From the NCBI RefSeq assembly GCF_000612585.1, contig NZ_JFCA01000030.1, forward strand, positions 1 to 64,000: DNA of 64,000 bases, in the 5' to 3' direction. This DNA is from Pseudomonas sp. CHM02. GTDB taxonomy: Bacteria > Pseudomonadota > Gammaproteobacteria > Pseudomonadales > Pseudomonadaceae. The number at the start of each line of letters is the position of its first letter. Positions within the stretch are counted from its first letter, which is position 1. Position numbers and translations under genes: made by a program. Of this stretch, positions 17,164-27,487 are shown in pieces. The notes below the pieces were generated by a model, which did not search any database, was not told the origin of the DNA, and saw only the letters and a program-made list of their open reading frames with translations.

Positions 17164-17676
17164 ATGATTCGTGACGCAACCCAAAGCGATCTGCCGGCGA
17201 TCCGCGACATCTACAACGACGCGGTGCTCAACACCACGGCGATCTGGAACGAACAACCGGTGGACCTGGGCAACCGCCAGGCCTGGTTCAGTGCGCGGCA
17301 TGCCCAGGGTTATCCGATCCTGGTCAGCGTCGAACATGGCGAGGTCACCGGCTACGCCTCGTTCGGCGACTGGCGGCCGTTCGAAGGCTTTCGCTACAGC
17401 GTCGAGCACTCGGTGTACGTGCGCAGTGACCAACGCGGCAAAGGCCTCGGCCCGCGCCTGATGGAAGCCCTTATCGACCGCGCCCGCACCTGCGGCAAAC
17501 ACGTGATGGTCGCCGCCATCGAAAGCGGCAACCACGCTTCGATCCGCCTGCACGAGCGCCAGGGCTTCATCACCACCGGACAGATGCCTCAAGTGGGCAT
17601 CAAGTTCGGGCGCTGGCTGGACCTGACGTTTATGCAACTGACCTTGAACCCGGGCGCGGAACCGCCCAAGGAGTGA
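17164..17676 (+). CDS. GNAT N-acetyltransferase, methionine sulfoximine/phosphinothricin type (PA4866-like)
   Basis: A 170-residue single-domain GNAT enzyme. NDAVLNTTAIWNE near residue 18, YASFGDWRPFEGFRYSVEHS in the middle and the acetyl-CoA loop QRGKGLG match the group containing P. aeruginosa PA4866. That enzyme lies at the same urease locus and acetylates methionine sulfoximine and methionine sulfone. The C-terminus GQMPQVGIKFGRWLDLTFMQ is also conserved. It probably protects glutamine synthetase from such inhibitors, which fits a nitrogen operon, but the substrate here is inferred. It begins nine bases after ureA; translational coupling with the next gene is likely. Confidence 0.87.
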   Translation: MIRDATQSDLPAIRDIYNDAVLNTTAIWNEQPVDLGNRQAWFSARHAQGYPILVSVEHGEVTGYASFGDWRPFEGFRYSVEHSVYVRSDQRGKGLGPRLMEALIDRARTCGKHVMVAAIESGNHASIRLHERQGFITTGQMPQVGIKFGRWLDLTFMQLTLNPGAEPPKE

Positions 17677-17681
17677 AGTCG

Positions 17682-18215
17682 ATGAGCGCTACGCACCTGC
17701 GTCGAGTGAATGCAGAAAGTTTTGCCCACTACCGCCTGGGCTTGATCGAGCTGTTGCTGGACGCGGTGAAGCACGGTGCCTCGGTCGGCTTCATGGCGGA
17801 CCTCGACGAAGCTGAGGCCCACACCTACCTGAAGGGTGTGCAAGCCAGCGTCGAAGACGCCAGCCTGTTGCTGTGGGTCGTGGTGCGCGATGAGCGGGTG
17901 ATCGCCAGCGTGCAACTGGCGCTGTGCCAGAAAGCCAACGGCCTCAACCGTGCCGAAGTGCAAAAGTTGCTGGTGCACAGCAGCGCCCGTCGCCACGGCC
18001 TGGGCCAACAGTTGATGAACACCCTGGAACTCGCCGCACGCCAGCACAAGCGTGGCCTGTTGTACCTGGACACCGAAGCCGGCTCCCCGGCCGAAGCCTT
18101 CTACCAGTCGCTGCGCTACACCCGGATCGGTGAGCTGCCCGACTACTGCCAAAGCCCGGACGGGCGCTACAGCCCGACCGCCATCTACTTCAAGACCCTG
18201 GGGCAACCTGCATGA
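17682..18215 (+). CDS. Second GNAT-family N-acetyltransferase in the urease operon
   Basis: A 177-residue GNAT protein of different sequence from its neighbour, with the acetyl-CoA-binding loop in SSARRHGLGQQLMNTLE. The C-terminal half ends YQSLRYTRIGELPDYCQSPD. The substrate is unknown. The ATG at 17682 gives a clean start five bases after the preceding stop; a GTG at 17673 overlapping that stop is the alternative. The stop overlaps the ureB start (ATGA). Its retention between urease structural genes suggests a nitrogen-related acetylation role, but nothing in the sequence names one. Confidence 0.82.
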   Translation: MSATHLRRVNAESFAHYRLGLIELLLDAVKHGASVGFMADLDEAEAHTYLKGVQASVEDASLLLWVVVRDERVIASVQLALCQKANGLNRAEVQKLLVHSSARRHGLGQQLMNTLELAARQHKRGLLYLDTEAGSPAEAFYQSLRYTRIGELPDYCQSPDGRYSPTAIYFKTLGQPA

Positions 18216-18517
18216 TTCCTGGTGAATATCAGATCCAGCCTGGCGACATCGAGCTCAACGTCGGTCGCCGCACCATTACCCTCAGCGTGGCCAACAGCGG
18301 CGACCGGCCGATCCAGGTGGGCTCGCATTATCATTTTTTCGAGACCAATGACGCGCTGACGTTTGATCGCGTGGCGAGCCGTGGCATGCGGCTGAATATT
18401 CCAGCGGGGACGGCGGTGCGGTTCGAGCCGGGGCAGAGCCGCGAAATCGAGTTGGTGGAGTTGAGCGGCGGACGGCGGGTGTTCGGGTTTGCCGGACGCA
18501 TCATGGGTGACCTGTAG
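18212..18517 (+). CDS. ureB: Urease beta subunit UreB
   Basis: A 101-residue structural subunit with the family opening MIPGEYQIQPGDIELNVGR and the motifs NSGDRPIQVGSHYHFFE and SREIELVELSGGR. It packs with UreA and UreC in the urease trimer. The start overlaps the acetyltransferase stop by four bases, showing that the insertion of the GNAT genes kept translational coupling. A single REP unit follows directly after the stop, before ureC. Confidence 0.96.
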   Translation: MIPGEYQIQPGDIELNVGRRTITLSVANSGDRPIQVGSHYHFFETNDALTFDRVASRGMRLNIPAGTAVRFEPGQSREIELVELSGGRRVFGFAGRIMGDL

Positions 18518-18540
18518 CAGCCGGCTTGCCGGCGAAAGCG
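18518..18540. repeat. Single REP unit between ureB and ureC
   Basis: CAGCCGGCTTGCCGGCGAAA, one unpaired copy of the GCCGGCTTGCCGGCGA class, starts at the base after the ureB stop. It is a short GC hairpin in the operon mRNA. Confidence 0.75.
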
Positions 18541-18585
18541 AGCACGCGAGCGGTCCCCCATTCACTTGAATACAAAGGCATGCCC

Positions 18586-20286
<1,701 letters not shown>

Positions 20287-20296
20287 TGAAGGTCAC

Positions 20297-20331
20297 CCAA
20301 CCCTGGACGCTGCCGGTGTGTTCAGGGTTGG
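20297..20331. terminator. Hairpin between convergent ureC and the giant effector-like gene
   Basis: CCAACCCTG at 20297-20305 pairs with CAGGGTTGG at 20323-20331 across a 17-nt loop, midway between the two stops. It has no strong T-run on either strand, so bidirectional termination is plausible but unproven. Confidence 0.45.
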
Positions 20332-20347
20332 TCCTGCGCTGAGAGCA

Positions 20348-23300
20348 TCAGGAAAACTTGGTTTTGATCATCCCCTCGGTGTACCCGTAGTCGATCCGCA
20401 ACTCGACGCCCGCCGGAATGTCTTCAGTGGCAAATACGGCATTCAAAATATAGGCTGTTCTCACGCCCGGGCGACTGGTCGCGTGCTCGGCCTCGACGTT
20501 GAACCCCGCCGCCTCGACGTTGTACCCGCCTGGGGCCTGCCGTACGGGTTTGCCCTCAGGGTCGTACTCGAAGTTCGTATTTATTCTGGAAATGATCGTG
20601 TCGCCTATTACAAAGATCGGTTTAGGTTCCAGGATGCTAATCCCCGTTTGCGGTACAAAACCGGCGACCATGCCAAACGTGCTCTGCGCATTGACAGACA
20701 TGCTGCCGGGAATAATCACCCCGCCATACACACCGACGATTTCCCCTTTGGCGATACGCCTGTTGGCGACCACCATGGACTGCCCGATCAACGCGCTTTC
20801 ACCGGGCACCTTCACATCGTCAGCGGTAAACCGTCGCCACTGAAGTTTCTCTTCATAAAGCGCGCCTACGCGCTCATAGCCTTCAAACTCAATATACGGT
20901 TTGATCGGCGCCGAGGTGTAGGTGGTACCCGACTCCAGTTTCACCTGTCTCTCCAGGCTTCGAATACGCACCGGCCGGCCCTGTAAATCCCTGAAAGGGT
21001 ACTTGGCGTTATTGGCGCGATTGTAAGCACCCAGCCGGTTCCTGATGGTCGCGTAGTGAACGTCTTGCCTCATGAAGCTGCGTTCCTCAGCCGTATAGGG
21101 CGCCACCGGCATTGATTCCGATGCCGGTTCGAACTCATCGTCGGACGCCCCCTCTTGCATGCCCCCGACCTGACCTCTACGCCTCCACACCCCGGCCACA
21201 TCCGGCCTGGCGATAATCCCGCTGCTGGACAGTTCATAAGGGTTGTTGGGGCTCTGTACCCGCAACAGATAATGTTGCCCATCCCCCGCATCCGGCATGC
21301 TCGCAATAAAGTACTGCTTGCCATCGAACTCAATCGCTTGGGCCTGACTCAGTTGCAGCGCAGCCGCACTCCCCGCTACCGGTTCGGTCAGTGTTTGAAG
21401 AGAGGCTCGGGAGACCAAGCGCTCAGCGATTTCCTGACGCGTCAGCCTATCGATCAATGCGGCATCCTCAATCGCCATGCGGGCCTGCAGGTCTTTGGCC
21501 TGCCGTTCATAACCATGGGGCGACAAGCGGCCATCAGCATGCCTTTCGTACAGATCGGCCATTTCCTCCTGGAAGGGTTTGCTTTGCGCCTCGAATTGGG
21601 GCCGGTATTTGTTCGTTATGTAGTCCTGCCAGAACGCTCGGGACAACAGTGCCTGGAACTCTTCGGGGGACTGATCCAGCGCCACGACTTTTTCATGGGC
21701 CGCGTCCAGCATCGCCGGGGTAACCTTCCCCAATGAAGTGAACCTCACGTGCGTGGGCTGCCCGGGCAAGGCGAGCCGGTCCTTGAGGCCATACCGATAG
21801 GCCAGCCTGATCTCGACCTCCTCCAGAAGAGCCAACTGCCGGTCTTTCTGAGCGGGCGTCAAGTCGCGGTTGTCGTTGATGCTGGTGCGGCGCAGGTCAA
21901 TGTCGTTCAAAGCGATCTTCTCAACCTGGTCCAGGCGAAACAGCCCCCTGGACAAGACCGACAAGGCCGCGCCCTGGGTCGAGTCCATGGCCTGGAGCCT
22001 GGCCTTGTAGACCAGCGCCATGATTTCCAGGTTACTGAAAGACAGCGCGGCACGATCACAGCAGGCCGGCCGACCCGCCCACTCGAACATCTGCTCGCGC
22101 AGGCTTTCGGACTCGGCGGAGTTGGCGGTGATGGTGTCGATGACCTCCCAGACCCGGCGCTGAAGGTCCGCATGCCCGGCGCCAGCCATTTCCAGGTCGC
22201 GGAGCACCGCGAAGAAACCATCCGCCCCCGGTTTGCCATGCAACTCGTCCCACTGTGACTGCCTGGCGGCCACCTGCTCTTCGGTTAGCCCCGCCACCCA
22301 GCGCCGAAAGGGTACGTCACTCGCCGCAGACGCGGCCACACGGCGAAACAAGGGGACCGTGGCTACCAGTGTGTTCGAATCGTCGCGCAGGGCCAGCCCT
22401 GCCCGCTGAAGCCGCTCGCCGTAGCTTCTCACCTGCTGCAACGTAGCATCCGACCAGGGATTGTCACTGGCATTCGTCACGTCATTGACCCGAGCCGTCT
22501 GTGCCAGGCGCTCGTCCGGCGGTGAAACGACTGACTCAGGGATCGTTGTCATCCCATTTCCGGAGAGGTTGATCAGGTCCAGCAGCGGTTGCTCACCCAG
22601 ACCGGTCGGCCAAGTCTCAAGGCCTGCTTGCGCCAGATTGAGTGAGCGCAAATCGGTCATTTCGCTGAAGTCGGGTGAAATACGCAGGTCATTGCTCTCG
22701 AGAAATAATGCCCGCAGTGACACGCGCTCAGACAAGATCCTGGCCGTCTGCGAGGTCAAGCGAATCCTGTTGCGCTGTAAAAACAAACGGGTCAAGCCCG
22801 GCATTGCCCCCAATGCAGGCGGTAATTCCCGAAGCACGTTGTTCGACAAGTCCAGCCAGCGCACGTGGCTGAACCGTGCGAGGAAATTTTCTGGAGAAGT
22901 GCTCAGGCCCATATTGTTCAACTTCAGCGAACCTACATGGCTGAAGTCCACATCTAGGTCCGGCAAGCTCGGCAGGTTCAGATAGCTGAGGTCCAATTCC
23001 AGGCCGATCGGTGTGCCATCGTTGGCCAGTTTCTGAGGGGTTTCCCGTCTCCAGCATTTCAAGATCCGCGCCCGGGCGATGTTCCGGGCGGAAAGCGGCG
23101 TCGCATCGATGTGCCACTCACCCGGCCTGACGTAACGCTGATGTGCGCCGCCACCGGAGAATGCCCAGGCATCCAGTTGAGACTGGAGTAAATCAAACGC
23201 TTGCTCGAGCCTGGCTAACTCCGCGTCGGCCCCGGCGCCTAAGTTCCAGATAAACTCCCTGGCCTTTTGAACGCCGTAGCTTGGGTACAGTTTGCGCACA

Positions 23301-26300
23301 ACGGCCACCTTGGGGTTGCCGCTGTCAAACGCCCCCTCCAGCCCGCCCGGGATCAGATCTGGCCGGGTTTCACCCAGACGTTTCCAGTAACGATCAAACT
23401 GCTGCCAGCCGTCGTCGCCAAACGCGTTGCTATCCACTCGCGTGACGCGGTTTATCCGCGCGATAGCCTCAAGCTGCTCGTCTGGCGGATTCAGGTTTGC
23501 CTGCGGCACTTCGCGCAATCGGTTATGGCTCAGGTCGACGAGTTCCAATGAGGTTTGGGCCCGCAAGCCTGCTGGCCACTGCTCCAATTGCGTCAGCCGC
23601 AAGTTCAGCTTTTTCAACCGGGGCATGCCGCTGAAATCCGGAGTCATCCCCAACGGGTTGCCCTGCAGGTTAAGCTCCTCAAGCGTGTTGCGTGCCCCCA
23701 ACCTGGCTGCGCTTTGCGCGGTTAACCGAATGGCGTTGGTCTCCAGGCTCAGAGAGGTCAGGCCTTGCATGTCATCAATGGCCAGGGGGACCCCGGTCAG
23801 CCTGCAGTTCTTGATACTCAAGGCTTTCAACTGCGTAAAGCTCCGGAGAAACGTCTCCACGTTCCCGCTTGCCATGAAACCCGCAAGCTCGAGTGTTTCG
23901 ACATGACTGAAATCCGCACTCAATGCCGGCAGGGTGGTTCCCCTGCCATTCGTCAGGGTCAACGCCCTGCTCTCCCGACGCCAGCAACGCCTGATGTCAT
24001 TGGCGGTACGGCCAGCCATGCCGCCGGCCCGGTCAAAATCAGTCCTGGGCGATCGCGGCTTGTGCGCTTCAACCCACACCTTTAACACCTGATCCAGGGT
24101 TTCGAACTGCGCCTCCCATCGAGCCAACCCACCCGAGACGTTCGGGTCCAATGACTGCACGAACTCGAGGACCTGCGCTTCGGTGAACGAAGGAAACAAC
24201 GTGCGAACACGCGTCTCGGGAGTGCGGGACGCCGGTGCGACTCTCCCGAGCAGCTTTCGGAAACCGAGGCCACCGCCCAACAGGCGCATCGACGCATCAT
24301 AGGCCGGCCTGAGCACCGGAAAATCCAGCAACACCGTACGCAGTTGGGGACGCGGCAAGGGGGATTGTTGAATCGCCTGTTGCAACTGCGTGACATCGGT
24401 GAAGCCCATGGCTTGCCGTTCTTCCGGCCACACGGCCTCCCAGGCTGCGGAGTAGAAGTCCCCCGCCGAAAACAGATTGTCCTGCTGTATGACAAGCGTC
24501 CTGGCAGGCAAGGCAACAGGGGATCCTATGGCGTCCAGGATCGGCCCTTGAGGCGAATATTGACGCAGCTCCACCCGCACTCCCCGTCGCCACCCGGGCA
24601 GGGTTTCAAGGGTACGCAGGGCCAAGCGTTGACTGTCGAGATCTGTCAGCATGTCCAGGTGCAGCCCTTCATAGGCACGCGATACCCGGGTTTCCTGCTC
24701 AAACCATCTGGCCTGTTCGGCCACGGCGCCCGGCAGGCGAGCGCTGCTGCGAAAGCGCAGTAATTGCTCAGTGTCCATGTGTTCAAGCAACTGCTCGGCC
24801 ATGGGTGTTGACAGGTTGGGGTACGCATCCTGCATCCGCTGGATGTCGGGGTTATCGGTACGATTCAAGGCCTTGTAGCGCTCGTTCACCAGTGAGCCCT
24901 TGATGGCGGCCACCCGCCCGGCAATGAACTGCCGTACCTGGCTGGCCCGTATATGCAACGCGTCCTGGGGGCTGCCGGGTACGCCGGGAAGAGCTTCGTC
25001 AACGCCCTGCAGGGTGTACAGCACTTCATTGATCAGTTCGCCCCGATCCATGTTGCCCTGGCTCAGCACAACCACTCGCCTCTCAGCCGATGCCGGGCCG
25101 GCTTCTTCCCAGAGAACAGCGGCGTCACTGCCCAATACGCGAAGCAGCACGGTATCGGGCCACATGCTGTACCGTTTCATGCTTTGAAGCTGCAACACCG
25201 GGTCCGCCTTCGCATATACGAGTGGATCGGTGCTGCTCATCTGTTCAGCAAACGTAGTGAGTTCCTGATGGATCTGAAACCGTTTGATTGTTTCCTTCAG
25301 GGCCAGAGGAATGGGCTCATGGTCAACAAAGGTCTCGCGCAAGGCGTTCGGCTCGACCCCGCTGACACGCACCTGATCCGAAAAGTCGGCAAGCCCCAGG
25401 CGCCTCAATAGCGTGGGCTCATCCCACGTCAGCGGCTCTTCGAGTTCATGGTTCCAGGCGCCCTGGTAGTTATGCTCCAACTTGGGCGTATAGGCCTCCG
25501 GGCGAGTCGGATGCAGGATGCGGAACTGCCCGGTATCCGCATCCGGGCGGACCTTGTACAGCTTGCCTTCCAGCGGTAGCAGCGTATCGCCGTCCTGCTG
25601 GTGCAGGCCAAGCTCGTCGGGCTTGGAGCCGGGGTTGAGTCGGATCGCAGACTCATAGGGGTCAAGGTCAGCCTTCCACAGCATTCGTCTGCCGGTCGGC
25701 AGGGTGACCGGTTTGAGCGAATCAAGCATGTTCACGCTCTTGATCCGCGGCAACACCTTGGCACCTGCGGCAAAGAACGCCGCGTTGAGGGCCACGGAGG
25801 AAAAGTGTGCCCACATCTGTTTAATGTCGCCCTCCTCATAAGCCTCGACCCCTTCGAACACCTCGTAACACATCTGTGCGGCGCCCACGGCAAGCATGAT
25901 CGGGCCCAGCCCTGGCACCACGAAAGCGGCCACGTTCAGAAAACTGACAACCGCATCGAAGTAGCTCGCCAATCGTTCCTCTCGAGCCTTACGGTCCTCG
26001 TCGCCGGTAGGCACGGCGACAGCACTTGCATCGCCGTAAATCTTGCTGACGGATGCCCGGTACAGCGACTCCCACAGGTCGCCGGTCATCGGCACATCAG
26101 CCAGACGAAGTCTTCCAGGCTCGGGCTTGAGCGGATAATCGACCGAAGAGTCGGTGTTGCCCGCAGGCTGATACAACGCGTTGAACTGCTTGAAGAACGC
26201 CCCTTGTTCACGCCGGGGAATGAACCGGCTGAAAAAACGTCGATAGGAGACACTGTGCAGGCGCGTCCTGAGGTCCGCCATGAAATCGGCGCTTGAGGCA

Positions 26301-27313
26301 TATTCCTTGAGCGGTTGCTGGGGGTCATTCGGGATATACACCACAAGACGTTCGACCCGCGTGCTGCTTCCACGGTCCGGGCCGATCAGTAAGGGCCCGA
26401 CCAATTGAATACCCAACGCTTTCAATGCCGCGAACGTGACAGGCCGACTGTCCAAGGTGACATTTGACTCGTCGGCCAGCACTCGCTTGAGCATTCGGTA
26501 GGCATCGTCACTGATGCCCGATTCAACGCGTTGGCCGCGCCTGGTGAATTGGAGGCGGGCCACCTCGACGCTCACCGCCAGATGCCGGCGCTGGTGCTCT
26601 TGAAACTGCGCCACCACGACCTGAGGCTCAAGCACGTCCTTGAGGTGTCGCTGGTAAAGCGCTCCCAGATCCAGGGTACGACAGAGCTTGGCAAAAGCAT
26701 GCGGCTCGATGGCCACGGCCTGTTCGTTGATCGCGTAGAACGTCGGAATGATTTCGCCGTCATACGCATCGAAAGTGGTAATGACCTGGCAGTCGTTGCA
26801 GGTGGGTGGCCGTTCTTCATCCGGCTCGAAGTTGGCCAGCGCGGCCTCCAGCAAAGAAACACCGCGGTACCGGTAGCTGAGCGTCGGATCGTTCTGCTCC
26901 TCGAACGAGAACACGCCGTACAAATCCGTGCGACCGCGCGGGAAGCCGTATTTTCTGGCGAAGTAGACCCGGCGGACATCCAGGTCCAGGTTGAACGTTT
27001 TCTTGATCGCGTCTTTCAGCGGCTGCTCGGCGAAATCCAGAATGCCGCTGATGCCACCCAAGCGGCCCTCAAGCGTGTTCAACGCCTCGCGGTAGGCGGT
27101 GTGGCTGCCTGCCAACGCGGCCCTCGCGTCAGGCGACGCGGCTCGGTACCAACTGGGTATTTGAAACAGCTCGTGGCTGGCGAGTTCTTCCTGCCGGCGC
27201 TGGCTGGCCTGGTTGAACCAGGCAGGCACGCGTTCCTTGAGAAAGTCGTAATGAACACCGCGAAGGTCGGCGTTCAAGACGCCGGTGGCGGTGACGGTAG
27301 AAGGGGCTGGCAT
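20348..27313 (-). CDS. Giant effector-like protein: toxin-like N-terminus, two LRR blocks, NEL E3 ligase, SET-like C-terminus
   Basis: A 2321-residue protein with no signal peptide. Residues 1 to about 600 resemble the dermonecrotic-toxin-like (DUF6543) N-terminus of large Pseudomonas effectors, with a hydrophobic stretch at about 457-519. Leucine-rich repeats lie at about 1118-1271 and 1431-1588, each preceded by a similar CWRRE-containing linker, so a roughly 300-residue unit is duplicated. Residues about 1600-1970 match the novel E3 ligase (NEL) domain of IpaH/SspH effectors; the catalytic motif is Cys1751-Cys-Asp-Arg. Residues about 2180-2311 look like a SET domain: VYGG at 2195-2198, RIN ending at Asn2245 and ELRIDYG with Tyr2309. 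It stands alone, convergent with ureC, without secretion or chaperone genes. Ubiquitination of host proteins is the likely role; methyltransferase activity is speculative. Confidence 0.85.
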   Translation of the reverse strand: MPAPSTVTATGVLNADLRGVHYDFLKERVPAWFNQASQRRQEELASHELFQIPSWYRAASPDARAALAGSHTAYREALNTLEGRLGGISGILDFAEQPLKDAIKKTFNLDLDVRRVYFARKYGFPRGRTDLYGVFSFEEQNDPTLSYRYRGVSLLEAALANFEPDEERPPTCNDCQVITTFDAYDGEIIPTFYAINEQAVAIEPHAFAKLCRTLDLGALYQRHLKDVLEPQVVVAQFQEHQRRHLAVSVEVARLQFTRRGQRVESGISDDAYRMLKRVLADESNVTLDSRPVTFAALKALGIQLVGPLLIGPDRGSSTRVERLVVYIPNDPQQPLKEYASSADFMADLRTRLHSVSYRRFFSRFIPRREQGAFFKQFNALYQPAGNTDSSVDYPLKPEPGRLRLADVPMTGDLWESLYRASVSKIYGDASAVAVPTGDEDRKAREERLASYFDAVVSFLNVAAFVVPGLGPIMLAVGAAQMCYEVFEGVEAYEEGDIKQMWAHFSSVALNAAFFAAGAKVLPRIKSVNMLDSLKPVTLPTGRRMLWKADLDPYESAIRLNPGSKPDELGLHQQDGDTLLPLEGKLYKVRPDADTGQFRILHPTRPEAYTPKLEHNYQGAWNHELEEPLTWDEPTLLRRLGLADFSDQVRVSGVEPNALRETFVDHEPIPLALKETIKRFQIHQELTTFAEQMSSTDPLVYAKADPVLQLQSMKRYSMWPDTVLLRVLGSDAAVLWEEAGPASAERRVVVLSQGNMDRGELINEVLYTLQGVDEALPGVPGSPQDALHIRASQVRQFIAGRVAAIKGSLVNERYKALNRTDNPDIQRMQDAYPNLSTPMAEQLLEHMDTEQLLRFRSSARLPGAVAEQARWFEQETRVSRAYEGLHLDMLTDLDSQRLALRTLETLPGWRRGVRVELRQYSPQGPILDAIGSPVALPARTLVIQQDNLFSAGDFYSAAWEAVWPEERQAMGFTDVTQLQQAIQQSPLPRPQLRTVLLDFPVLRPAYDASMRLLGGGLGFRKLLGRVAPASRTPETRVRTLFPSFTEAQVLEFVQSLDPNVSGGLARWEAQFETLDQVLKVWVEAHKPRSPRTDFDRAGGMAGRTANDIRRCWRRESRALTLTNGRGTTLPALSADFSHVETLELAGFMASGNVETFLRSFTQLKALSIKNCRLTGVPLAIDDMQGLTSLSLETNAIRLTAQSAARLGARNTLEELNLQGNPLGMTPDFSGMPRLKKLNLRLTQLEQWPAGLRAQTSLELVDLSHNRLREVPQANLNPPDEQLEAIARINRVTRVDSNAFGDDGWQQFDRYWKRLGETRPDLIPGGLEGAFDSGNPKVAVVRKLYPSYGVQKAREFIWNLGAGADAELARLEQAFDLLQSQLDAWAFSGGGAHQRYVRPGEWHIDATPLSARNIARARILKCWRRETPQKLANDGTPIGLELDLSYLNLPSLPDLDVDFSHVGSLKLNNMGLSTSPENFLARFSHVRWLDLSNNVLRELPPALGAMPGLTRLFLQRNRIRLTSQTARILSERVSLRALFLESNDLRISPDFSEMTDLRSLNLAQAGLETWPTGLGEQPLLDLINLSGNGMTTIPESVVSPPDERLAQTARVNDVTNASDNPWSDATLQQVRSYGERLQRAGLALRDDSNTLVATVPLFRRVAASAASDVPFRRWVAGLTEEQVAARQSQWDELHGKPGADGFFAVLRDLEMAGAGHADLQRRVWEVIDTITANSAESESLREQMFEWAGRPACCDRAALSFSNLEIMALVYKARLQAMDSTQGAALSVLSRGLFRLDQVEKIALNDIDLRRTSINDNRDLTPAQKDRQLALLEEVEIRLAYRYGLKDRLALPGQPTHVRFTSLGKVTPAMLDAAHEKVVALDQSPEEFQALLSRAFWQDYITNKYRPQFEAQSKPFQEEMADLYERHADGRLSPHGYERQAKDLQARMAIEDAALIDRLTRQEIAERLVSRASLQTLTEPVAGSAAALQLSQAQAIEFDGKQYFIASMPDAGDGQHYLLRVQSPNNPYELSSSGIIARPDVAGVWRRRGQVGGMQEGASDDEFEPASESMPVAPYTAEERSFMRQDVHYATIRNRLGAYNRANNAKYPFRDLQGRPVRIRSLERQVKLESGTTYTSAPIKPYIEFEGYERVGALYEEKLQWRRFTADDVKVPGESALIGQSMVVANRRIAKGEIVGVYGGVIIPGSMSVNAQSTFGMVAGFVPQTGISILEPKPIFVIGDTIISRINTNFEYDPEGKPVRQAPGGYNVEAAGFNVEAEHATSRPGVRTAYILNAVFATEDIPAGVELRIDYGYTEGMIKTKFS

Positions 27314-27442
27314 GGCGGATCGTCCTTGGCTGGTTACAATGCCCTCAGCCTATTGAACGATCCGGTGTAAATGGCCTGCTATAGATACCGCGTGGCACTC
27401 CCGGACAACGCCCGTAAGCCCATGCCGGCCCGCCGGGATTCA

Positions 27443-27464
27443 AGGCCCCGGTATACCGGGGCCT
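27443..27464 (-). terminator. Terminator-like hairpin downstream of cbpA
   Basis: AGGCCCCGG-TATA-CCGGGGCCT is a perfect 9-bp stem 24 nt beyond the cbpA stop, followed on the minus strand by TTGAATC. The rest of 27314-27487, upstream of the giant gene, shows no recognisable promoter. Confidence 0.6.
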
Positions 27465-27487
27465 GACTCGGCAGGGCAATCACCTGA

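Noticed and set aside
27314..27487. Possible hrp-box (type III secretion) promoter for the giant effector-like gene
   Set aside because: A CCAC motif is present on the minus strand, but no GGAACC lies 15-16 nt upstream.
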